From assembly GCA_035995725.1 (NCBI GenBank), contig DASYKE010000217.1, forward strand, positions 1-15,173: 15,173 nt of DNA. The letters are read 5' to 3'. This DNA comes from JAQGLW01 sp035995725 (lineage in GTDB: Bacteria > Pseudomonadota > Gammaproteobacteria > Burkholderiales > Burkholderiaceae_D). This document shows positions 1 through 7,256 of the stretch, one piece after another. Both the position numbers and the translations under genes were made by a program. The notes under the pieces are model-generated. The model ran no database searches, was not told the origin of the DNA, and was given only the letters and a program-made list of their open reading frames with translations. The first letter of the stretch is position 1. Every line of letters starts with the position of its first letter.

Positions 1-481
1 ATGATCTTCGACCAGTAAAATGCGCATGATTCAAAAAACGACAAAAATGAAAGGAAGTTGAAAGCGGAGCGAGCATATGTTACGCCTACACAATAATAAC
101 GAAAGGGGAAAATTATCATGAACCGCTTTCTTTTTTCATCATACCCACATTCGACGTATTTACAAAAGCACAAGACAGGTCCGTGCAGGACAAGATTATC
201 ATCGTCCAGCCAGTCGAGTTATCGGGGAAGGCGCGCTTGCCTATTTCAACTGAATCATGCTGAAATGCATGGCCAATCCGCCGCCGTTGTCGTATTCCAT
301 ATTGGAAGGATTCGTCGGCGCCAAACTGCTGAGAAGCCTTCTTCGCCATGGCCATACGATGAAAAGACCGAACAATATGGTTGGCAGGTTGGGATGCAGC
401 CCAATGCAGCTGCCGATGAAAGCGAATTGAAAGGCGGCCACAACTATAATGCGCCCTCCCTTTAAGGAGACGTCTGGAAAC
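1..481. other. Upstream stretch without a supported gene
   Basis: No convincing protein is seen here. Bases 1-18 read ATG ATC TTC GAC CAG TAA and could be the last codons of a gene entering from the left, but the other two frames also stop within 30 bases, so this is undecided. Overlapping open frames exist on both strands (about 118-465 on +, 116-502 and 241-483 on -). Their translations are rich in Ser, His, Cys and Arg or look like shadows, match no family I recognise, and lack the codon bias of the neighbouring genes. The + frame at 118 does have an AAGGGG-type sequence a few bases upstream. The stretch may hold the promoter of the following tctC gene or the remains of a decayed gene. Confidence 0.5.
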
Positions 482-1474
482 ATGCGGATTACGATCGGTC
501 AAGCGATGAAAGCATTGATGGCGAGCCTATTGGTCACCAGCTTGACAGCTAATGTTTGCCTGGCCGCATCAGGTGAATGCATCGTGCCGTCCAAGCCGGG
601 CGGCGGCTTCGACTTGACGTGCAAGCTGGCGCACAAAGGACTGCAGGCCTCCAGCCATAAAGCGCAAAAGACTGACGCGCTGCGCATCAGCTATCTGCCT
701 GGCGGCATCGGCGCTGTGACGTGGAGCATGGTGGTATCGCAGCGGCGGGCCGAACCGGATACGTTGATTGCCTTCTCGGGAGGATCGCTGCTCAATGTCG
801 CGCTCGGCAAGTTCGGCAGAACATCCACTGCCGATGTGCGGTGGGTAGCGGCGATCGGCACCGATTACGGCATGGTTGCGGTACGCGCCGATTCGCCCTA
901 CAAGACGTTGCGCGACCTGGTCGATGCGCTCAAGCGCGACCCCGCCCAGATAACCATCGGCGCCGGCGGCACCATCGGCAGCCAGGATTGGCTCAAAATG
1001 GCGCTGCTTGTAAAGCCAAGCCATGTCGATCCGAAAGCGCTGCGCTTCGTTGCATTCGAGGGCGGCGGCGAGTCGTTTACCGCATTGCTGGCCGGCCATG
1101 TACAGGTAGTATCCGGCGATGTATCGGAAGCATCGCTGCATGCGATGACGGACAAGATCCGTGTGCTGGCGGTGCTGGCGGACAAGCGGTTGCCGGGGGT
1201 ACTGGCAAACATACCGACCGCGCGCGAACAGGGCTTCGACGTGACATGGCCGATCATCCGCGGTGTCTATATGGGGCCGCAGGTGGCGGATGCGGATTAT
1301 CGCAGATGGGTCGCCGCTTTCGATCGAATGATGGCATCAAAGTCCTTCGATCAATTGCGCGCCGCGCACGGTTTGTATCCATTCGCGATGACCGGTGCGC
1401 CGCTGGCTGACTATATTAAAAAGACCGTGGACGAGTACGGCCGGCAAGCCAGGGAATTGGATTTGGTTCGATAG
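482..1474 (+). CDS. tctC: TctC-type tricarboxylate-binding periplasmic protein
   Basis: This is a secreted solute-binding protein of the TctC/Bug family (330 aa), the extracytoplasmic receptor of tripartite tricarboxylate transporters that captures citrate-like anions. The chosen ATG at 482 follows AAGGAG (464-469) and gives a signal peptide (about residues 1-28, hydrophobic core ALMASLLVTSL, ending near CLA). An in-frame ATG at 449 would bury the signal. The mature start CIVPSKPGGGFDLTCKL, then YLPGGIGAV, FSGGSLLN, GTDYGMVAVRADSPYKTL, GAGGTIGSQDW, FEGGGES and DKRLPG.LANIPTAREQG, resembles true TctC of enterobacteria more than generic Bug proteins. No tctA or tctB is seen in the window. The next gene, an ABC binding protein, starts 34 bp downstream, so the two are probably cotranscribed. 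The family call is firm; the ligand is inferred. Confidence 0.9.
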   Translation: MRITIGQAMKALMASLLVTSLTANVCLAASGECIVPSKPGGGFDLTCKLAHKGLQASSHKAQKTDALRISYLPGGIGAVTWSMVVSQRRAEPDTLIAFSGGSLLNVALGKFGRTSTADVRWVAAIGTDYGMVAVRADSPYKTLRDLVDALKRDPAQITIGAGGTIGSQDWLKMALLVKPSHVDPKALRFVAFEGGGESFTALLAGHVQVVSGDVSEASLHAMTDKIRVLAVLADKRLPGVLANIPTAREQGFDVTWPIIRGVYMGPQVADADYRRWVAAFDRMMASKSFDQLRAAHGLYPFAMTGAPLADYIKKTVDEYGRQARELDLVR

Positions 1475-1508
1475 CGTTCGTTGTTATAACATCAAAGGAG
1501 AGTGCACC

Positions 1509-2609
1509 ATGTTTTCAAAGAGTATCGCTGCAGCAATCATCGGTACCGCATTTGCGGCCGCATCCGTCAATGTTTTTGCTCAGATGCCTGTCAGTTATCC
1601 GGCCGATTATGCAAAAACCATCGAAAATGGAAAAAAAGAAGGCAAGCTGGTAATTTACAGCGCGACCGATTCCAAGGCAGCCGAACCGCTGATCAAGGAT
1701 TTCAGCGCGCTCTACCCCAGTATCAAGGTCGAGTACAACGACATGAATTCGACCGAGGTCTATAACCGCTTCATCTCGGAAGTCGCCGCAGGCGGCACCA
1801 CGGCCGATCTGCTGTGGTCATCGGCAATGGACCTGCAGGTCAAGCTGGTGTCCGATGGTTATGCGCTGGCCTACAAATCGCCGGAAGTCAAGGCGCTGCC
1901 GGCATGGGCCGTCTGGAACGATTCGGCTTACGGCACCACGTTCGAGCCGCTGGTCTTCGTGTATAACAAGCGCCTGGTGCCGGTCGCTGAAGTCCCGACT
2001 ACGCATGCGGAATTCGCCAAACTGATCACCAGCAAGGCAGACAAATACAAGGGCAAGGTCACCACCTACGATATCGAGAAGGCGGGCGTCGGCTTCACGT
2101 TTATCACCAACGACCTGAAACAGAATCCGCAGTTCTGGGATTTCGCGAAAGCGCTGGGCAGTTCCGACATACGCGTCCAGTCGTCGACCGGCACCATGCT
2201 GGAGCGCATTTCTTCCGGCGAAAACCTGATCGGCTATAACATTATCGGGTCGTATGCCATAGCGCGCGCCAAGAAAGATCCATCGATCGGCGTCGAATTT
2301 TCCAAGGATTACAACCTGGTGCTGTCGCGCGTGATGTTCATCAACAAGGCTGCGAAGAACATGAATGCGGCCAAGCTGTGGCTCGATTACGTCCTGTCCA
2401 AGCGCGGCCAGACCGTGATTGCCAACGAATCGAAATTGTTTGCGGTCCGGGCCGACGTCACCGGCGAAACCACATCGGCCGAATTGACCAAGCAACTTGG
2501 CAGCGCATTGAAGCCGCTGCCCATCGGTTCGGAAATGCTGCAATATCTTGACCAGAGCAAGCGGCTTGCCTTCTTGAAGCAGTGGAAAGAAGTTGTCGGT
2601 AAAAAATAA
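1509..2609 (+). CDS. ABC transporter periplasmic binding protein, AfuA/FbpA-like (COG1840)
   Basis: This is a 366-aa extracellular solute-binding protein of the iron(III)/organic anion class that would deliver ligand to the permease encoded next. ATG 1509 follows AAAGGAGAG (about 1494-1502) and yields a clean signal peptide cleaved after VFA (residue 24). An upstream in-frame start at 1395 lies inside tctC and is rejected. Family signs are GKKEGKLVIYSATDS at the mature N-terminus, IKVEYNDMNSTEVYNRF, ADLLWSSAMD, EPLVFVYNK and LWLDYVLSKRGQ. Classical FbpA ferric-binding proteins carry two adjacent tyrosines in the region that here reads GYNIIGSYAIAR, with single, separated tyrosines. Iron is therefore not assured, and an organic anion or phospho-compound is equally possible. 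It lies 34 bp after tctC, and two hairpins separate it from the permease. Confidence 0.88.
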   Translation: MFSKSIAAAIIGTAFAAASVNVFAQMPVSYPADYAKTIENGKKEGKLVIYSATDSKAAEPLIKDFSALYPSIKVEYNDMNSTEVYNRFISEVAAGGTTADLLWSSAMDLQVKLVSDGYALAYKSPEVKALPAWAVWNDSAYGTTFEPLVFVYNKRLVPVAEVPTTHAEFAKLITSKADKYKGKVTTYDIEKAGVGFTFITNDLKQNPQFWDFAKALGSSDIRVQSSTGTMLERISSGENLIGYNIIGSYAIARAKKDPSIGVEFSKDYNLVLSRVMFINKAAKNMNAAKLWLDYVLSKRGQTVIANESKLFAVRADVTGETTSAELTKQLGSALKPLPIGSEMLQYLDQSKRLAFLKQWKEVVGKK

Positions 2610-2622
2610 GCGGATGTTCGTG

Positions 2623-2678
2623 AGCCACAGGATTGTGGCTTCCTCCGATCCCTCTTTTTCCTTAAAACAGAGGGATCG
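2623..2678 (+). promoter_or_regulatory. Tandem RNA hairpins between binding protein and permease
   Basis: Two perfect inverted repeats lie 5 bases apart. The first pairs AGCCACA (2623-2629) with TGTGGCT (2634-2640) over a 4-base loop. The second pairs CGATCCCTCT (2646-2655) with AGAGGGATCG (2669-2678) over a 13-base loop. Neither is followed by a run of T on the + strand, so they are not classic intrinsic terminators. In ABC operons such hairpins after the binding-protein gene commonly protect its mRNA 3' end or reduce read-through, giving more receptor than permease. That role is inferred here. On the - strand the second stem would be preceded by T-rich sequence, which does not make a terminator either. 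Confidence 0.65.
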
Positions 2679-2697
2679 CTAAAAAATCGAGACGTCC

Positions 2698-4515
2698 ATG
2701 CAAACTGTTCCCCTCGACCGCGTCGGCCAGCCACGCGGCCTGTTCCTGCCAAATTTCTTTGCCCGGCTTAACTGGCCACGTGGCGTGGTCGTGACGTTGG
2801 CGGTAATCGCGATTTTTTTGCCGCTGACACTGATTTTTTATCAAAGTTTTCTATCGGCGCCCTTTTTCATGCCGATTAAAACGTTCAGCCTGGACCCCTA
2901 CCGCTTCATCTTCGACGATCCGGATTTCCGCGTGGCGTTCCGCAACGGTTTTCTGCTGGCAGGCGGGCTGGCGCTGATCGCGGTACCGCTGGGTGCGATG
3001 CTGGCATTTCTGATGGTGCGCACCGATCTGCCAGGCCGCAACTGGATTGCGCCGTTATTGCTGGTGCCGATTTTCGTGTCACCGATGGTGGTCGCGTTCG
3101 GCTACGTGGTTTCCATGGGTCCGGTCGGCTTCTACACGTTGTGGGTCAAGCAAATCATCGGCATTCAGCCGTGGAATGTCTATGCGTTTCCGAGCATCGT
3201 CGTCATCGCCGGCCTGACGCACGTGCCGCATGTGTACCTGTATGCATCGGCTGCACTGAAAAGCCTGGGCTCCGATGTCGAGGAAGCCGCGCGCGTGGCG
3301 GGAGCGTCGCCGTTGCAGGTCGCGTTGAATGTGTCGCTGCCGATGATCATGCCAGCGCTGGCGTATTCCGGCGTACTGGTGTTTTTTCTCGGCTTCGAAG
3401 TGTTCGGCCTGGTGCTGGTGCTCGGCGATCCGGAAGGCCATCTGGTACTCGCAACCTATCTGTACAAGTTGACCAACAAGCTCGGCACGCCGTCTTATCA
3501 TTTGATGGCAGCCGTTGCAGTGTGCCTGGTTGCAGTGACGATGCCGCTGGTGATGCTGCAGCGCTGGCTGCTGAAATCGGCCAACAAATATGTGTCGATC
3601 AAGGGCAAGGGCGCACGCCAGAAAGCACTGCCGCTCGGCAAATGGAAATGGATTGCATTCGGCCTGATCGCCGCATGGCTGCTGTTCACCATCATCGTGC
3701 CGATTTCCGGCATCGTTCTGCGTGCATTCGTGTCTCATTGGGGCGAAGGCGTCAAGCTGGCCGATGTCGTAACGCTGGAGCACTTCCGCGACATCTGGGA
3801 GCAGCCGTCCCTGATGCGCGGCATCTTCAATACCGTATTGATCGGCGTAATCGGCGGCGCGATTGCCGTCATCTGCTACAGCGGCATTGCGCTTGCAATG
3901 CATCGCAAGCCGGATCGCATTACGCGCTTTCTCGATTACAGCGTGCTGGTGCCGCGCGCGGTGCCGGGCCTGCTGGCCGGCCTGTCGTTTCTGTGGGTAT
4001 TTTTGTTCGTGCCGGCGGCGCTCGACAACGGATTGAAATGGTTCATCAATGCTTATGACAGCGATATCGCGCGCTGGTTGAGCGAGCATGCCATTCCGCA
4101 ATTGCGGGCGGTGCGCTCGACCATCTTCTCGGTATGGCTCGCCTATTCGGTGGTGTGGCTGGCGTATGGCTTGCGCCTGATCACGACCGCATTGCTGCAA
4201 GTCGGGCCGGAGCTGGAAGAGGCGGCCCGCGCGGCCGGCGCCAGCCGCGGCCAAGTCACGCGCGATGTGACGCTGCCGCTGGTGCGCTACGGCCTGATCG
4301 GCGCCTGGCTGATGGTGTTTCTGATTTTTGAGCGCGAATATTCGACCGGCGTTTATCTGCTGTCGCCTGGCACCGAAGTGATCGGCGCCATGATCGTATC
4401 GATGTGGGGCGCCGGTGCGGTCGATCTGGTGGCGGCGCTGTCGTTCATCAATATCACGCTGGTGGCAATAGGCCTCGGCATCGCGCTGCGCTTCGGGCTC
4501 AAGTTGCATGATTAA
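2698..4515 (+). CDS. ABC transporter permease, fused two-domain FbpB type
   Basis: This inner-membrane permease of 605 aa carries two complete binding-protein-dependent transport domains in one chain, as in FbpB/AfuB/ThiP-type systems, so one polypeptide forms the whole channel. Two EAA cytoplasmic loops that contact the ATPase are visible: EEAARVAGAS near residue 195, followed by SLPMIMPAL, and EEAARAAGAS near residue 507, followed by TLPLVRYG. Hydrophobic helices begin about residues 30-50 and run through both halves, with a polar linker near residues 295-320 (KSANKYVSIKGKGARQK). ATG 2698 comes 20 bases after a hairpin and has only a weak GAG-type ribosome site, consistent with lower expression than the receptor. 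The ATPase gene follows after a 215-base gap. The substrate is unknown: iron or an organic anion. Confidence 0.92.
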   Translation: MQTVPLDRVGQPRGLFLPNFFARLNWPRGVVVTLAVIAIFLPLTLIFYQSFLSAPFFMPIKTFSLDPYRFIFDDPDFRVAFRNGFLLAGGLALIAVPLGAMLAFLMVRTDLPGRNWIAPLLLVPIFVSPMVVAFGYVVSMGPVGFYTLWVKQIIGIQPWNVYAFPSIVVIAGLTHVPHVYLYASAALKSLGSDVEEAARVAGASPLQVALNVSLPMIMPALAYSGVLVFFLGFEVFGLVLVLGDPEGHLVLATYLYKLTNKLGTPSYHLMAAVAVCLVAVTMPLVMLQRWLLKSANKYVSIKGKGARQKALPLGKWKWIAFGLIAAWLLFTIIVPISGIVLRAFVSHWGEGVKLADVVTLEHFRDIWEQPSLMRGIFNTVLIGVIGGAIAVICYSGIALAMHRKPDRITRFLDYSVLVPRAVPGLLAGLSFLWVFLFVPAALDNGLKWFINAYDSDIARWLSEHAIPQLRAVRSTIFSVWLAYSVVWLAYGLRLITTALLQVGPELEEAARAAGASRGQVTRDVTLPLVRYGLIGAWLMVFLIFEREYSTGVYLLSPGTEVIGAMIVSMWGAGAVDLVAALSFINITLVAIGLGIALRFGLKLHD

Positions 4516-4577
4516 GCCGACGTATTGCGGAGTGCCGCTTGTGAGGCACCCCAGCGCGCCGGCTATGCCTATCCCCT

Positions 4578-4607
4578 TTGCAGGGATTCTGTTTCCAACG
4601 TTATAGA
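4578..4607 (+). promoter_or_regulatory. Possible internal sigma-70 promoter before the ATPase gene
   Basis: The 215-base gap between permease and ATPase is unusually long for an ABC operon. It contains TTGCAG (4578-4583), an 18-base spacer and TATAGA (4602-4607), a fair match to -35/-10 consensus. Transcription would start near 4614, leaving a leader of about 117 bases. Nothing else is recognised in the gap. Short promoter matches are common by chance, so this is tentative. Confidence 0.3.
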
Positions 4608-4730
4608 AAAATTGCGGGACAGGGCAGCGCCAAGTGTCGATGGAGACCGCCGGACGGGTGCGGGCAAGAGTGCGGCAGCCAGACCACCTTGAAGTGCTAC
4701 TCTGCCCTCAACAAATTTAGGAGAACCAAC

Positions 4731-5804
4731 ATGTCGGAACTTGCAGTCAATAATTTGTACCTTGATTACGGCACCGGCGCGGCCGCCAATGCGATTCTCA
4801 AGGGCGTATCGATGGAATTGCAGCGCGGCGAAGTAGTCGCCCTGCTGGGCCCGTCCGGCAGCGGCAAGACTACGCTGCTGCGTGCTGTGGCGGGGCTCGA
4901 ATCGCCGAAGTCCGGTACCATCCGCATCGGCGACCGGACGATGTTCGACAGCGAACGCAAGCTCGAAATGCCGGCCGAAGAACGCAATCTCGGCCTGGTG
5001 TTCCAGTCGTATGCGCTGTGGCCGCACAAGACGGTAGCGGACAATGTCGGTTACGGCCTGAAGCTGCGCAAGATGAACACCAGTGAAATCGCCGAGCGCG
5101 TCAAGAATGTATTGACGCAGCTCGGGCTTGGTCACCTCGCCGAGCGCTTTCCGCATCAATTGTCCGGCGGGCAGCAGCAGCGGGTCGCGATTGCACGCGC
5201 GCTGGTATACAACCCGCCGGTGATCCTGCTCGATGAACCGCTGTCCAATCTCGATGCCAAGCTGCGCGAGGAAGCGCGCGCGTTCCTGCGCGAACTGATC
5301 GTGCGGCTCGGTCTATCGGCGCTGATGGTGACGCACGATCAGAACGAAGCGATGGCGATTTCCGACCGTATTCTGCTGCTCAACAACGGCAAGATCGAAC
5401 AGCAGGGCGCCCCCGAAAGCATGTATGAAACGCCGGATACGCTGTTCACCGCCGAGTTCATGGGCAGCAACAACCGGCTGCGTGGCAAGATCATTCGGCG
5501 CAATGGTGGCAGCGTAACGCTGGACGTCGACGGCACCACGATGACCGGCACCGCACGCGGCACCAATGTCGGCACCGACATCACCGCAATGATCCGGCTG
5601 GAACAGGTGCGCATTTCCGACACGCAAACCGACAATGCGATCAAACTGCCGCTGTCGACCTGCATGTATCTGGGCGACCGCTGGGAATGCCTGTTCCGCC
5701 GCGGCGGCATGGCCGACTCCGGCTTGCGCGCATATGCGCCGCGCAAACTCGATGCAGGCGAATACTGGCTGCAATTGCCACAGGATAAACTCTGGGTGTT
5801 TTAA
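4731..5804 (+). CDS. ABC transporter ATP-binding protein, FbpC/PotA-like with TOBE-like tail
   Basis: This 357-aa cytoplasmic ATPase energises the fused permease encoded upstream. All nucleotide-binding motifs are intact: Walker A GPSGSGKTT (residues 40-48), Q-loop FQSYALWPH (91-99), signature LSGGQQQ (144-150), Walker B VILLDEP (164-170), D-loop SNLDAK and the switch histidine in VTHDQNEA (about 200-207). The C-terminal 110 residues (from about 245, with ETPDTLFTAEFMGSNNRL) form the TOBE-like regulatory domain typical of FbpC/PotA/UgpC proteins. ATG 4731 follows AGGAGAA (4719-4725). Longer in-frame readings back to 4578 have no domain content and are rejected. The AbrB-family gene follows 96 bases later on the same strand. 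Confidence 0.93.
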   Translation: MSELAVNNLYLDYGTGAAANAILKGVSMELQRGEVVALLGPSGSGKTTLLRAVAGLESPKSGTIRIGDRTMFDSERKLEMPAEERNLGLVFQSYALWPHKTVADNVGYGLKLRKMNTSEIAERVKNVLTQLGLGHLAERFPHQLSGGQQQRVAIARALVYNPPVILLDEPLSNLDAKLREEARAFLRELIVRLGLSALMVTHDQNEAMAISDRILLLNNGKIEQQGAPESMYETPDTLFTAEFMGSNNRLRGKIIRRNGGSVTLDVDGTTMTGTARGTNVGTDITAMIRLEQVRISDTQTDNAIKLPLSTCMYLGDRWECLFRRGGMADSGLRAYAPRKLDAGEYWLQLPQDKLWVF

Positions 5805-5900
5805 TTCACGTCACTGCGGATGAACCTGCTCCGCCTTGAATGCGCGCCTGATTCGCCTGCTGTCTTGCGGAAGAAGGCGATAATTACCTAGACTCTTGCC

Positions 5901-6971
5901 ATGCCTTTTTATTCCCGCGCTTCCCTGACCCCATTTCTTTTTGCGTTGCTGCTCGGCTGGACCGCGGCCAATATCTGTATCTGGCTTCATACGCCGCTGC
6001 CGTGGCTGATCGGGCCGATGTTTGCAACTGCGGTGGCGCGCATGGCAGATATCAATCTGCGCTGTCCGGTGCCGGTACGCGAGGCGGGACAATGGGCGAT
6101 CGGCACGTCGCTCGGCCTGTACTTCACACCTGTTGTTCTGAAGGTTCTGGCATCGCATGTCGGCGCCGTCGCAGTCGGCGTAATTTTTGCACTGTCGCTT
6201 GGCATCGCGTGCGGCTGGCTGCTGCACAAGCTCTCCGGCGTCAGCAAGACCACCGCCTTTTTCGCGATGGCGATCGGCGGCGCATCGGAGATGGCCGATC
6301 TGGGCGAGCGCAACGGCGGGGCGGTCGACCGTATTGCCGCCGCCCACAGTTTGCGCCTGATGCTGGTGGTGGCGGTCATTCCCTTCGGCTTTCAGCTCTG
6401 GGGCGTGCATGGACTCGAGCAGTTTGTGCCCGGAACTCGTATTGTCAACTACGGCGGGCTGGCATTGCTGATATTGCTGACCGGGGTATGCGCGCTGGGC
6501 TTGAAGCAGCTGAAATGGCCCAACGTCTGGGTCATCGGGCCAATGCTGATAGCGGCCGCACTGACGGGACTCACCATCAGCTTATCCGCAATGCCGGAAT
6601 GGATGGTACATTTCGGCCAGCTTTTCATCGGGATATCGCTTGGGGCCCGCTTCACGCCGCAGTTCCTGCATACCGCGCCGCGTTATCTCGCCGCGGTTGC
6701 GCTATGCGGCACGGTAGCGATATTGCTGGCAGCCGGATTCGGCCTCGGATTGGCGCATTTGAGCGGAATCAATCCGGCTACCGCGATTCTCGCCACCGCG
6801 CCCGGCGGCATCGCCGAGATGAGCCTGACCGCGAAGACGCTGCAGCTGGGGGTGCCGATTGTAGCCGCTTTTCACGTCACGCGCATGGCCATTGTGGTCC
6901 TCATGATCGGACCGCTGTTCAACCTGACCAGACATTTGCAAGCGCGCTCAAGCAGCGTTGCAAATGATTGA
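5901..6971 (+). CDS. AbrB-family integral membrane protein (PF05145 type)
   Basis: This 356-aa polytopic membrane protein belongs to the Gram-negative AbrB family, often labelled putative ammonia monooxygenase or regulator on thin evidence. An internal duplication is visible. PLPWLIGPMFATAVARM (about residues 32-48) is echoed by WPNVWVIGPMLIAAALTG (about 208-225). GQWAIGTSLGLYFTP is echoed by GQLFIGISLGARFTP, and AIGGASEMADLGER by APGGIAEMSLTAKTL. About ten hydrophobic segments are expected. The gene has no clear Shine-Dalgarno sequence before ATG 5901 and follows the ABC ATPase by 96 bases, so it is possibly the last gene of the transport unit. A DNA-binding role is unlikely, since the family name is misleading. 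Its function is unknown, and transport or sensing linked to the upstream receptors is inference only. Confidence 0.85.
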   Translation: MPFYSRASLTPFLFALLLGWTAANICIWLHTPLPWLIGPMFATAVARMADINLRCPVPVREAGQWAIGTSLGLYFTPVVLKVLASHVGAVAVGVIFALSLGIACGWLLHKLSGVSKTTAFFAMAIGGASEMADLGERNGGAVDRIAAAHSLRLMLVVAVIPFGFQLWGVHGLEQFVPGTRIVNYGGLALLILLTGVCALGLKQLKWPNVWVIGPMLIAAALTGLTISLSAMPEWMVHFGQLFIGISLGARFTPQFLHTAPRYLAAVALCGTVAILLAAGFGLGLAHLSGINPATAILATAPGGIAEMSLTAKTLQLGVPIVAAFHVTRMAIVVLMIGPLFNLTRHLQARSSSVAND

Positions 6972-7018
6972 CGACCCGCAGCCAGCGGCCTCTCAAGCCG
7001 TTCCCTGAACAACTGAAC

Positions 7019-7035
7019 AATACAGTAACTGTATT
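7019..7035. promoter_or_regulatory. Perfect 17-bp palindrome, possible operator
   Basis: AATACAG (7019-7025), TAA, CTGTATT (7029-7035) is an exact inverted repeat in the AT-rich spacer between the AbrB-family gene and the hypothetical gene at 7257. It has the size of a dimeric regulator site. The half-sites face the opposite way from a LexA box (CTGT-N8-ACAG), so SOS control is not implied. No regulator can be assigned. Confidence 0.35.
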
Positions 7036-7256
7036 TACGGCTTGTCCAAAATCGGATATTCCGGCAGGGAGAAAGTGACACTTCTTCAATCATACGATAT
7101 TTTTTCGCCGGTTGAGGATTTAAAATCGAAAATGCATATCAAAGACAGCGGATCAACGGCGCAAAATGCGTGTTTCATTAGATACAAATCACTGCCGATG
7201 ATCATTAATCCCGCTACACTTACACTTGTGCATATAGATTGTTATCTTATTTACCG

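Noticed and set aside
382..397. Sigma-54-like TGGCAG...ATGC upstream of tctC
   Set aside because: The GG and GC elements are 13 bases apart instead of 12, and the -12 element is not TTGC.
118..465. + strand frame of 115 codons with an AAGGGG-like site
   Set aside because: The composition (many Ser, His, Arg, Cys), absence of any recognisable family and mismatch with local codon bias argue against a real gene.
3079..4509. Long - strand open frame of 476 codons inside the permease gene
   Set aside because: It is antisense to a well-supported permease. The translation is His/Arg/Gln-rich low-complexity, as expected for a shadow of GC-biased codons.
5816..5834. Terminator after the ABC ATPase gene (GCGGA with TCCGC)
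   Set aside because: The stem is only 5 bp with a 9-base loop and no following T-run, too weak to call.
7019..7035. Possible LexA box
   Set aside because: The half-sites read CAG...CTG inward, the reverse of the LexA pattern, and the spacing is wrong.
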